DNA from: Anaerotruncus sp. MC2020 | Lineage (GTDB): Bacteria; Bacillota; Clostridia; Oscillospirales; Ruminococcaceae | DNA: 64,000 nucleotides | Direction: 5' to 3' | Assembly: GCA_000701945.1 (NCBI GenBank) | Contig: KL370840.1 | Span: 496,001-560,000 of the forward strand | Shown here: piece by piece, positions 41,535 through 49,361 of the stretch | Layout: each line of letters opens with the position of its first letter | Position numbering within the stretch: the first letter of the stretch is position 1 | Translations under genes and position numbers: made by a program | The notes under the pieces: model-generated | What the model was told of the DNA's origin: nothing | The model's input: the letters and a program-made list of their open reading frames with translations, nothing else | Database searches by the model: none

Positions 41535-41563
41535 TTGAAATAAATCGTAATATAATGTATAAT
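41535..41563 (+). promoter_or_regulatory. Promoter of the rnf operon
   Basis: TTGAAA, 17 bases, TATAAT. A leader hairpin follows, GCTGTC (41574-41579) with GACAGC (41585-41590). Confidence 0.8.
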
Positions 41564-41621
41564 AGAAATGTTCGCTGTCATTCGGACAGCACATCTATTT
41601 CTTATTTATAAGGAGCTAAAT

Positions 41622-42899
41622 ATGAAGAAACTGAACGGAATCAAGCTGAATCACCGTAAGAACACGGAAAACAGCGCTACCGTCGAGCTTCCTGTACCTG
41701 CTCTTGTGAGGATCCCCATGTCCATGCACATGGGAGCTCCCTGCACTCCCCTTGTCAAGGTCGGAGATGCAGTAAAGGTCGGGCAGAAGATAGGCGAGAG
41801 CGACGCCGCATTCAGCGTCCCCGTACATTCGAGCGTCTCGGGCACGGTCAAGGCTCTGACCGACTACCGCAACGCTATGGGAACCGTGTGCAAGGCAGTT
41901 GAGATAGAGACGGACGGAAAGCAGGAGGTCTCGGAGGAGGTCAAGCCCCCCGTCGTGACCGACAAGGAGAGCTTCATCAAGGCGGTGCGCGAGAGCGGCT
42001 CGTGCGGACTCGGAGGCGCAGGCTTCCCGACGCATATCAAGATGAACCCCAAGGCTGAGATAGACACCCTCATCATCAACGGCGCTGAGTGCGAGCCCTA
42101 CATAACTGCCGACTACCGCGAGATGATAGAGCACCCCGACGATATCATCGGAGGCATAAACCTCGTCAAGGATATGCTCGGGATAAAGCAGGCGAAGCTC
42201 GCCATTGAGGGCAACAAGCCCGAGGCGATAAAGAACTTCACCGAAATGGCGGCGAAGGACGACACTATAGACATCATAACGCTCCCCTCCGCGTACCCGC
42301 AGGGAGCCGAAAAGGTCATCATCTACAACTCCACGGGACGCATCGTCAACGAGGGCACTCTCCCCGCAGACGCAGGCGTAATCGTAATAAACGTGTCGAC
42401 CGTTGCATTCCTCTACCGCTACTGCAAGGACGGTATGCCGCTGATAACCCGCCGCATGACCGTCGACGGCAACGCAGTCGGCGAGCCGAAGAACGTGCTT
42501 GCTCCCATAGGCACGCCATTCCGCGAGGTAATGGAGTTCTGCAAGACCGACATCGACTCGCTGAAAAAGGTGATAGCAGGCGGTCCGATGATGGGTATGT
42601 CTGTGCCGGACATTGATATGCCCGTAGTCAAGACCTCGAACGCCCTGCTCGCATTCAAGAGCTACGACGAGCGCAAGACATCGGCTTGCATACGCTGCGG
42701 CAGATGCGTGAACGTCTGCCCTCTCGGACTCATGCCCGCCGAGATAGACAGGGCATACAGGATAAAAGACATAGACGACCTCAAGAAGCTGAAGGTGCTG
42801 CTCTGCATGAACTGCGGAAGCTGCACATACGTATGTCCCGCGAACCGCAAGCTCGCGGAGACGAATCAGCTCGCGAAGGCTCTCATACCGAGAAAGTGA
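41622..42899 (+). CDS. rnfC: Rnf complex subunit RnfC
   Basis: A 425-residue peripheral subunit of the Rnf complex, which couples ferredoxin oxidation and NAD reduction to Na+ or H+ export. It holds a Gly-rich NADH/FMN-binding region (ESGSCGLGGAGFPTHIK near 130) and two 4Fe-4S sites, CIRCGRCVNVCP and CMNCGSCTYVCP, near the C-terminus. I start it at 41622, nine bases after AGGAG, rather than at the frame extension from 41568. First gene of rnfCDGEAB, the order usual in Clostridia. Confidence 0.96.
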   Translation: MKKLNGIKLNHRKNTENSATVELPVPALVRIPMSMHMGAPCTPLVKVGDAVKVGQKIGESDAAFSVPVHSSVSGTVKALTDYRNAMGTVCKAVEIETDGKQEVSEEVKPPVVTDKESFIKAVRESGSCGLGGAGFPTHIKMNPKAEIDTLIINGAECEPYITADYREMIEHPDDIIGGINLVKDMLGIKQAKLAIEGNKPEAIKNFTEMAAKDDTIDIITLPSAYPQGAEKVIIYNSTGRIVNEGTLPADAGVIVINVSTVAFLYRYCKDGMPLITRRMTVDGNAVGEPKNVLAPIGTPFREVMEFCKTDIDSLKKVIAGGPMMGMSVPDIDMPVVKTSNALLAFKSYDERKTSACIRCGRCVNVCPLGLMPAEIDRAYRIKDIDDLKKLKVLLCMNCGSCTYVCPANRKLAETNQLAKALIPRK

Positions 42900-42908
42900 G
42901 GTGAGAAC

Positions 42909-43886
42909 ATGAACAGACTTATAGTTTCGCCGTCCCCGCACGACGAGAACTACCTCAAGACCTCGACGATAATGCTCAACGTCATTATCGCCCTCATGCC
43001 GGCACTTCTCGCCGGATTCTTCTACTTCGGACCGCGTGCGGTCATACTCACCGCTGTCTGCGTCGGTTCGTGCGTGCTGTTCGAGTACCTCGCCCGCAAG
43101 CTGATGAAGCGCGAGAACTCCATAGGCGACCTCTCTGCAGTAGTAACAGGCGTGATACTGGCGATGAACCTCCCGCCCGAGCTCCCTCCGTGGATAGCTG
43201 TCATCGGCTCGTTCGTAGCGATAGTTGTGGTAAAGCAGCTCTTCGGCGGTCTCGGTCAGAACTTCGCGAACCCCGCTATCACGGCTCGAATCGTCCTCAT
43301 GGTGAGCTTCCCCGCCGCCATGACAAGGTGGACTGCTCCCTTCACACACGAAGTCCTCGCGGGTATTGACGGCGGAGTTGACGGAATATCGGGCGCGACA
43401 CCGCTCGTCCTCGAGCAGCTCAGCGGCACGACAGATCAGGATATGGTCCCGTCCTACCTCGACCTCTTCCTCGGCAAAACAGGCGGCTGTCTCGGTGAGA
43501 CCTGCGCGCTTGCTCTGCTGATAGGCGGTCTGTACCTCGCAGCAAGAAAAATAATCAACCTCGCAGCTCCGCTCTCATTCATCGGCAGCCTGTTTGTGCT
43601 CTCGTGGATAAGCGGCGGTGACCCCATTTATCAGATTCTCGCGGGAGGCGTGTTCCTCGGCGCATTCTTTATGGCTACAGACTACGCCACAACGCCTATC
43701 TCCACCAAGGGCAAGATAGTATTCGGTCTCGGCTGCGGTATCATCACCTTCGTTATCCGCAGATTCGGCTCGTTCCCCGAGGGCGTGTCGTTCTCGATAC
43801 TGCTCATGAACGTGCTCACGCCGTACATAGAGCAGCTCACCCGCACAAAGGTGCTCGGAGCAAAGGAGGCTGAGAAAAATGGCTAA
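42909..43886 (+). CDS. rnfD: Rnf complex subunit RnfD
   Basis: A 325-residue integral membrane subunit with about ten helices. It carries the covalent-flavin motif DGISGATPLV (SGAT, near residue 160), where FMN is attached through Thr, and the GQNFANPAITARI segment typical of RnfD/NqrB. It passes electrons across the membrane with RnfG. It starts ten bases after rnfC and its end overlaps rnfG by eight bases. Confidence 0.95.
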   Translation: MNRLIVSPSPHDENYLKTSTIMLNVIIALMPALLAGFFYFGPRAVILTAVCVGSCVLFEYLARKLMKRENSIGDLSAVVTGVILAMNLPPELPPWIAVIGSFVAIVVVKQLFGGLGQNFANPAITARIVLMVSFPAAMTRWTAPFTHEVLAGIDGGVDGISGATPLVLEQLSGTTDQDMVPSYLDLFLGKTGGCLGETCALALLIGGLYLAARKIINLAAPLSFIGSLFVLSWISGGDPIYQILAGGVFLGAFFMATDYATTPISTKGKIVFGLGCGIITFVIRRFGSFPEGVSFSILLMNVLTPYIEQLTRTKVLGAKEAEKNG

Positions 43887-44406
43887 GATACTCCCCTCCC
43901 TCGTCCTCACTGTCATATGCGTAGTAGCATCGGCTCTGCTCGTTTTCGCGCATGAGCTGACAAAGGAGAACATCGCAAAGCAGAAGGAGCAGAAGTTCAG
44001 CGCGAGCGTCGAGGCTCTCTTCGGCAAGACCGATTCCAAGCTCGTCGAGGGCGACTTCGGCGACGGCATAGAGGCTGTAGCTGTTACTCCCGACGGCAGG
44101 ACAGCGATACAGGTCGTAGCAGACGGCTACTCCAAGGGCGGCATAAACATACTCGTCGGCATAGACGAAAACGGCAAGATATCGGGCATTGAGTTCGTGT
44201 CCCTCGGCGAGACCCCAGGTCTCGGCTCGAAGGTGCGCGATATCCCCGAGTTCCGCGAGCGCTTCTACGGTTCAGGTTCGAGCGCTGAGGCTTCTGCTGT
44301 TGACGGTATCAGTGGTGCGACCTTCTCCTCGAAAGGTATGATGAAAGCAGTAGGTCGGGCACTCGATGCTTACAATGAAAACAAGGAGGCGATACTCAAT
44401 GGCTGA
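43879..44406 (+). CDS. rnfG: Rnf complex subunit RnfG
   Basis: A 175-residue subunit with one N-terminal membrane helix (about residues 5-25) and an extracytoplasmic FMN-binding domain. The flavinylation site is in DGISGATFSSKG (SGAT, near residue 142-145). The FMN is attached by ApbE, not encoded here. It overlaps rnfD by eight bases and rnfE by eight bases, so the three are tightly coupled. Confidence 0.95.
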   Translation: MAKILPSLVLTVICVVASALLVFAHELTKENIAKQKEQKFSASVEALFGKTDSKLVEGDFGDGIEAVAVTPDGRTAIQVVADGYSKGGINILVGIDENGKISGIEFVSLGETPGLGSKVRDIPEFRERFYGSGSSAEASAVDGISGATFSSKGMMKAVGRALDAYNENKEAILNG

Positions 44407-45082
44407 TAAGAAAAACTCCCTTTTCGGCGAGCTCACCAAGGGCATTGTCAAGGAGAACCCCACGCTCGTCATGCTACTGGGTATGTGCCCCACACTTGCG
44501 GTAACCACTCAGGCTATGAACGGCATAGGCATGGGACTTGCCACCACGTTCGTTCTCCTCGGCTCTAACATCGTTATCTCGGCTCTGCGCAAGGTCATAC
44601 CCGACAAGGTGCGTATCCCCGCATTCATCGTCATCATCGCGAGCTTCGTAACGCTCATCGGCTTCCTGCTCGAGGGCTTCGTACCGAGCCTGTATGACAG
44701 CCTCGGCATATATCTCACGCTCATCACCGTAAACTGCATCATCTTCGGACGTGCGGAGATGTTCGCGAGCAAGAACAACGTCATTGCCTCCGCGTTCGAC
44801 GCTATCGGCATGGGTATCGGCTTCACGCTCGCGCTCTTCCTCATGGGCAGTATCCGCGAGATTATCGGCGCGGGACAGTGGATGGGCATGGATATCCCCG
44901 TTATGCACTCCAACCCCATGCTGCTGTTCATCATGCCCGCGGGAGGCTTCTTCACTCTCGGCTGCATAATCGCGGCAGTAAACAAGCTCAAAAACAAGAA
45001 GCCGCCTCAGGAGATAACCTGCGGAGGCTGTGAGGGCTGCCCTATGGCAGACAAATGCGGTACAAAGGAGGCGGATAAGTAA
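44399..45082 (+). CDS. rnfE: Rnf complex subunit RnfE
   Basis: A 227-residue integral membrane subunit with six helices, paralogous to RnfA and together with it forming the ion path. Seen are ENPTLVMLLGMCPTLAVTT near the start and GRAEMFASKN in the middle. The C-terminal tail is Cys-rich (ITCGGCEGCPMADKCG, four Cys), an addition beyond the core fold that could bind metal. Start at 44399 overlaps rnfG; a frame to 44366 would extend further into rnfG without a ribosome site. Confidence 0.95.
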   Translation: MADKKNSLFGELTKGIVKENPTLVMLLGMCPTLAVTTQAMNGIGMGLATTFVLLGSNIVISALRKVIPDKVRIPAFIVIIASFVTLIGFLLEGFVPSLYDSLGIYLTLITVNCIIFGRAEMFASKNNVIASAFDAIGMGIGFTLALFLMGSIREIIGAGQWMGMDIPVMHSNPMLLFIMPAGGFFTLGCIIAAVNKLKNKKPPQEITCGGCEGCPMADKCGTKEADK

Positions 45083-45660
45083 TGAAGGCGATAATCGCGA
45101 TAATGCTCTCGGCTATGCTGACCGACAACTTCATCGTTTCCAAGTTTATGGGAATCTGTCCGTTCCTCGGAGTATCAAAGAAGCTCGGCAGCGCAACGGG
45201 TATGGGCATCGCCGTTACCTTTGTAATGGTATGCGCGACCTGCGTTACCTACCCGATATACCACGGACTTCTCGTCCCGAACCACATCGAATATTTCAAG
45301 ACGGTCGTATTCATTCTCGTTATCGCGCTGTTCGTACAGCTCGTCGAGAACTTCCTGAAAAAGTGCGTGCCTGCGCTGTATAAGTCGCTCGGCGTGTACC
45401 TGCCGCTCATCACGACAAACTGCGCGGTGCTCGGCGTGACCGTCATCAACATCGACAACAACTACACATTTCTCCAGTCGATAGTGAACGCACTGTTCGG
45501 CGGAATCGGCTTTGCGCTCATGCTCATCATATTCTCGGGAGTCCGCAAAAAGCTCGAATACGCCGACATCCCCGAAACGTTCAAGGGCGTGCCTGCCACG
45601 CTCATCGCCGCCTCGATAGTTTCCGTTAGCTTTATGGGCTTCTCGGGACTGTTCAGCTAA
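45082..45660 (+). CDS. rnfA: Rnf complex subunit RnfA
   Basis: A 192-residue integral membrane subunit with six helices. The MLTDNFIVSKFMGICPFLGVSKK start and YLPLITTNCAVLGV motif, whose Cys helps hold the membrane iron-sulfur site between RnfA and RnfE, are clear. Its ATG shares a base with the rnfE stop (TAATG). Confidence 0.96.
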   Translation: MKAIIAIMLSAMLTDNFIVSKFMGICPFLGVSKKLGSATGMGIAVTFVMVCATCVTYPIYHGLLVPNHIEYFKTVVFILVIALFVQLVENFLKKCVPALYKSLGVYLPLITTNCAVLGVTVINIDNNYTFLQSIVNALFGGIGFALMLIIFSGVRKKLEYADIPETFKGVPATLIAASIVSVSFMGFSGLFS

Positions 45661-45672
45661 GGAGGTGCGGAC

Positions 45673-46467
45673 ATGGAAACATATCTCATTCCCGCCCTCA
45701 TACTCGGAGGCTGCGGCGTGCTTGCGGGCGTGCTGCTGACCATTGCATCGAAGGTTTTCTACGTCAAGGTCGACGAGCGCATCGAGAAGATAAGTGCGGC
45801 TCTCCCACAGGCTAACTGCGGCGCGTGCGGATTCGCGGGCTGTGCAGACTACGCCGACGCCATCGTGACAAAGGGCGCTCCTACGAATCTCTGTCGTCCC
45901 GGCGGAGCAGACGCCGCGGGCAAGATTGCGGGCATACTCGGTACTGCGGCGGCGGAGGTCGTACCCATGACCGCTGTCGTACACTGCTCGGGCGACTGCG
46001 AGGCTACCAAGCCGCAGTTCGACTTCGACGGCGTGCAGTCCTGCAAGGCAGTGAAGCGATTCTACGGCGGAAACGGCTCATGCAAGTTCGGCTGTATCGG
46101 TCTCGGAGACTGCGCGGCTGTCTGCGAGCACGACGCTATCAAGATAGTGAACGGCGTCGCGAAGGTAGACCCTGCTCTGTGCGGAGCGTGCGGTCAGTGC
46201 GCGGCAGCCTGTCCGAATCAGCTCATCAGCATCAAGCCCAAGAGCAAGCATATCGACGTGCTGTGCTCGTCGGGCGACAACGGCAAGGCGACCAAGCTCG
46301 CGTGCAAGAACGGCTGTATCGGCTGTAAGATGTGCGAGAAGAAGTGTCCGACGGGAGCAATCAAGGTCGAGAACTTCCACGCTTCGATAGACTACGACAA
46401 GTGCGAGAACTGCGGAGAATGCATGGCAGCCTGCCCTGTCAAGGTCATCCACAGCTGCAAGAACTAA
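45673..46467 (+). CDS. rnfB: Rnf complex subunit RnfB
   Basis: A 264-residue subunit that accepts electrons from reduced ferredoxin. One N-terminal membrane helix (about residues 5-28), then the 4Fe-4S domain with NCGACGFAGCADYA, and a ferredoxin-like series of CxxCxxCxxxC sites (CGACGQCAAACP, CIGCKMCEKKCP, CENCGECMAACP). Two to three extra clusters compared with proteobacterial RnfB fit the clostridial type. It is the last gene of the operon; a terminator begins six bases after its stop. Confidence 0.96.
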   Translation: METYLIPALILGGCGVLAGVLLTIASKVFYVKVDERIEKISAALPQANCGACGFAGCADYADAIVTKGAPTNLCRPGGADAAGKIAGILGTAAAEVVPMTAVVHCSGDCEATKPQFDFDGVQSCKAVKRFYGGNGSCKFGCIGLGDCAAVCEHDAIKIVNGVAKVDPALCGACGQCAAACPNQLISIKPKSKHIDVLCSSGDNGKATKLACKNGCIGCKMCEKKCPTGAIKVENFHASIDYDKCENCGECMAACPVKVIHSCKN

Positions 46468-46472
46468 AAAAC

Positions 46473-46506
46473 AACGCTGTCCGCCATTTCGGCAGACAGC
46501 GTTTTC
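46473..46506. terminator. Bidirectional terminator after rnf operon
   Basis: AACGCTGTC and GACAGCGTT form a nine-pair stem with an internal GCC/GGC pairing, then TTTTCTT. The opposite guanylate-kinase-like gene ends at 46507. The stem repeats that of the terminator at 15998. Confidence 0.85.
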
Positions 46507-47088
46507 TTATTCAAACGAAAGAATATACTTCTTCATCTCGTTGAGGCACTCATTGAAAGAGCCCGTGTTGTCGAAGCGGCGGTCTACACCTGACGCGGCG
46601 AGCTTCCCGTCGGAGAAATCATCGGTGTCGGCGATGAATCGGCGGCATAGCTCCGTGTACTTCGGAACTTCCTCGCGGCGTTCGCGCTCGACTGCACGCG
46701 CGAGCCTCTCGCCGTCCTCGACCTCCACATACAGCGGCACTACCCTGTCCGCGCCGAAGTAGTCGCGTATCGGCACAAACGATTCGAGCGTACCTATGAC
46801 CGCGTAGCTGTGCGCGTCGAGGTCGATGTTGTCGTTGGCGGTGAAGTACGTCCAGTCGCCGAGCTTTGTATGGTAGGTGCGTGATTCGATGACCCTGCCC
46901 TCAGCGGACATACGCTCGAAGGTCGGTCGGTCGACGAAGTGGTACTCCCTGCCCTCCTTCTCGTTCTCGCGCATGGGACGGGTGGTATATATGACGAGCG
47001 GGGTAAGAGCAAGACTGCCTATTATAGCGGTGTACAGGCTGTCCTTGCCCGAAGAACTCTTTCCCATTATGCAGAATATCCTGTTCAT
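46507..47088 (-). CDS. Guanylate kinase-like protein
   Basis: A 193-residue P-loop protein of the guanylate kinase family, which converts GMP and ATP to GDP and ADP. Walker A is MGKSSSGKDSL at residues 8-18, and the GMP-binding segment YTTRPMRENEKEGREYHFVD follows at 34-53. Several positions differ from canonical Gmk (for example GKSSSGKD for GPSGVGK), and in this lineage a second, diverged guanylate-kinase-like gene is common, so I do not give the symbol gmk. Single-gene unit with its own promoter and GGAGG site. Confidence 0.82.
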   Translation of the reverse strand: MNRIFCIMGKSSSGKDSLYTAIIGSLALTPLVIYTTRPMRENEKEGREYHFVDRPTFERMSAEGRVIESRTYHTKLGDWTYFTANDNIDLDAHSYAVIGTLESFVPIRDYFGADRVVPLYVEVEDGERLARAVERERREEVPKYTELCRRFIADTDDFSDGKLAASGVDRRFDNTGSFNECLNEMKKYILSFE

Positions 47089-47118
47089 AAGAGAACCTCC
47101 TAAAATGTGTCAGGTACT

Positions 47119-47147
47119 ATTATAGCAGATTCGCGGACAAAATTCAA
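47119..47147 (-). promoter_or_regulatory. Promoter of the guanylate-kinase-like gene
   Basis: On the minus strand TTGAAT, 17 bases, TATAAT, 30 bases before the start. Confidence 0.8.
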
Positions 47148-47191
47148 GTGAGGCAAACCTAAAAATTCTTAGACCAATATAGTATAAATCG

Positions 47192-47206
47192 TTCAGACGT
47201 TCTGAA
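47192..47206. repeat. Short palindrome upstream of the LacI-GGDEF promoter
   Basis: TTCAGA, CGT, TCTGAA: a perfect six-base inverted repeat 21 bases before the -35 of the next promoter. Candidate operator. Confidence 0.35.
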
Positions 47207-47227
47207 TGAAAATTTAGTGAAAACGTC

Positions 47228-47256
47228 TTGACAAAAAGTGAATAAGATTATATAAT
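47228..47256 (+). promoter_or_regulatory. Promoter of the LacI-type sensor/GGDEF gene
   Basis: TTGACA, 17 bases, TATAAT. Full consensus; about 65 bases of leader precede the start. Confidence 0.85.
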
Positions 47257-47322
47257 TAATATGTGTATATAGGGTTATCAGCAATATGTGCTGAAATAAA
47301 CGCAAACGAGGGGTGACAGCCT

Positions 47323-49242
47323 ATGTCAAAGCCAATCGAGATAGCCGTTATCGTTGCAGGCATAGACGAGGAATACCAGAACTCCATACTTGAGGGCATT
47401 ATCGCATTTGCCAAGGAGCATGATGTCAACATTTCATGCTTTGCACCGATAGGCGGAGTTATCTCCATTTCAAAGTATGATATCGGCGAATACAATATAT
47501 ACTCGCTCATAAACTTCGACCGCTTCGACGGAGTTATCCTGATGACCAACACCATCAGCGACCCCAGCGAGAAGGAGAATCTTATAAACCGCGTCAAGGC
47601 TTCAAAGCTGCCCGCTGTAGTCTTTGACTGCAACGACTATCCCGAGCTTTACAACATCAGGATAGACAACACCAGCGCCATGCGCGCTATTGTCGAGCAC
47701 GTCATAGAGGTACACGGCGCAAAGCTCGTCAACTATATATCTGGACCTCTGACAAATCCCGAGGCTGAGGACAGATATCAGGCATTCCTCAGCGTCATGG
47801 CAGAGCACGGTCTGACCGTTGACACAAGGCGCGTATTCTTCGGAGAGTTCCGCGCTGAGGACGGAAAGAGAGCCGTCAAGGAATTTAATGACTCAAAGCT
47901 GTCCAAACCCGACGCTATAGTATGTGCAAACGACAATATGGCGCTCGCGGCAGTTGAGGAGCTCCGCGCACAGGGATACAGCGTACCCGAGGACGTGATA
48001 GTCACGGGCTTTGACAACACATTCAATGCACGCCACTACTCCCCCTCGCTAACTACGGTAGACAGACCGCTCGACGCCGCGGGATATCATGCGTGTCAGG
48101 CTATACTCGACATTATCTCGGGAAAGAATACAGACGAGGAATCATCGCTTCAGGCAACTCCCGTTTTTGCGGAGAGTTGCGGCTGCAAGAGCGAATATGA
48201 CGAGGACGTCAGCAGCTACAAGCAGAACGTATTCAAGCGGCTGAACGACTGTCACCACGACATCGCGGTGCTCAACCGCCTGACCACCGACCTCGTCGAC
48301 AACGACACTCTTGAGGACATAATCGACGACATCTCGAACTATGTCCACGAGCTCCACATCGACCACTTTGCGCTCTGTCTGTGCTCCAACTGGGACGAAT
48401 CCTTCCGCGACGGCTGGAAGCAGCACAGCAGCCACAAGCCGCAGGTCCGCGGCTACACCGAAATAATGAGCGCACCGCTCGTGCTCAACGGCGACAAAAA
48501 GTTCTCCGTTGAGAGCTTCAGAAGCAGCGATATGTACCCCTTCCGCTACAATACGGGCGGAAATGTGAGCTACTTCCTGCCGCTTCATTTCCGTGAGGTG
48601 TGCCTCGGCTACTACATCATCACGAATACGCCATTCCCGCTGAAGAGTATGCTCTGCCACTCGATAATGCTCAATATCAGCCACTCCATCGAGAATATCC
48701 GCAAGCTGCTCAACCTCAACAGCATGATACACGAGCTCGACAAGCTCTACGTGAACGACCCGCTGTGCAACATCTACAACAGAAGCGGCTTCATCAGAGC
48801 AGCCGACACGATATTCACCCGCTGCAAGCGTACAGGCGACAAGATGCTCATTTCCTTCATCGACATGGATGGCCTGAAGCTCATCAACGACAACTTCGGG
48901 CACAAGGAGGGCGACTTTGCGCTCCAGCGTCTCGCAAGCGTCATCGCCAGCTGCTGCGATAAGAACTACATCTGCGCACGCTTCGGCGGAGACGAGTTCA
49001 TCATACTTGGCTCGGGAGTCCACGAAGGAGATATAGAGCACCTTGAAACGAACTTCAAGAAGCATCTCGAGAATATCAACTCCGTTATCAATAAGCCGTA
49101 TGAGATATCGGCGAGCATCGGCTCGATAATGTCCGAGGTTACGGACGACCTCTTGCTATTCTCGCTCATCACTCAGGCTGACGAGATAATGTACGAAAAG
49201 AAGAAGAAAAAGGCGACCTCGCGCTATCTGCGCAGGGAATGA
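47323..49242 (+). CDS. LacI-type sugar-binding sensor fused to a GGDEF domain
   Basis: A 639-residue cytoplasmic protein. Residues about 5-290 have the periplasmic-binding-protein fold of LacI/GalR regulators (IDNTSAMRAIVEHVIEVHGAKLVNYISG, CANDNMALAAVEELRAQGYSVPEDVIVTGFDN), but no helix-turn-helix precedes it and no signal peptide or membrane helix is present. A middle region (about 300-460) looks GAF-like. The C-terminal GGDEF domain has ARFGGDEF near 552, with no RxxD inhibitory site. The design links binding of a sugar-like ligand to cyclic di-GMP synthesis. The next gene encodes a dockerin protein with its own promoter. An AGGGGTGA ribosome site is seen. Confidence 0.9.
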   Translation: MSKPIEIAVIVAGIDEEYQNSILEGIIAFAKEHDVNISCFAPIGGVISISKYDIGEYNIYSLINFDRFDGVILMTNTISDPSEKENLINRVKASKLPAVVFDCNDYPELYNIRIDNTSAMRAIVEHVIEVHGAKLVNYISGPLTNPEAEDRYQAFLSVMAEHGLTVDTRRVFFGEFRAEDGKRAVKEFNDSKLSKPDAIVCANDNMALAAVEELRAQGYSVPEDVIVTGFDNTFNARHYSPSLTTVDRPLDAAGYHACQAILDIISGKNTDEESSLQATPVFAESCGCKSEYDEDVSSYKQNVFKRLNDCHHDIAVLNRLTTDLVDNDTLEDIIDDISNYVHELHIDHFALCLCSNWDESFRDGWKQHSSHKPQVRGYTEIMSAPLVLNGDKKFSVESFRSSDMYPFRYNTGGNVSYFLPLHFREVCLGYYIITNTPFPLKSMLCHSIMLNISHSIENIRKLLNLNSMIHELDKLYVNDPLCNIYNRSGFIRAADTIFTRCKRTGDKMLISFIDMDGLKLINDNFGHKEGDFALQRLASVIASCCDKNYICARFGGDEFIILGSGVHEGDIEHLETNFKKHLENINSVINKPYEISASIGSIMSEVTDDLLLFSLITQADEIMYEKKKKKATSRYLRRE

Positions 49243-49252
49243 GCCTGCTGTC

Positions 49253-49283
49253 ACCTCCTGTGGATTTCACGGGAGGTTTTTTT
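49253..49283 (+). terminator. Terminator of the LacI-GGDEF gene
   Basis: A ten-pair stem with one wobble (ACCTCCTGTG with CACGGGAGGT) and a five-base loop, then seven T. Confidence 0.88.
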
Positions 49284-49299
49284 GTCAGGACTTGGAATA

Positions 49300-49328
49300 T
49301 TGACAACAACGCACGAACGTGATAAAAT
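49300..49328 (+). promoter_or_regulatory. Promoter of the dockerin/transglutaminase-like gene
   Basis: TTGACA, 17 bases ending CGTGA, TAAAAT, 34 bases before the start. Confidence 0.78.
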
Positions 49329-49361
49329 AACTTCATAAATGACATCGAAAGGAAAACGCAT

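Noticed and set aside
41616..43349. Minus-strand open frame of about 577 codons opposite rnfC and rnfD
   Set aside because: Antisense to two certain rnf genes; Tyr/His/Arg-rich and without motif or ribosome site.
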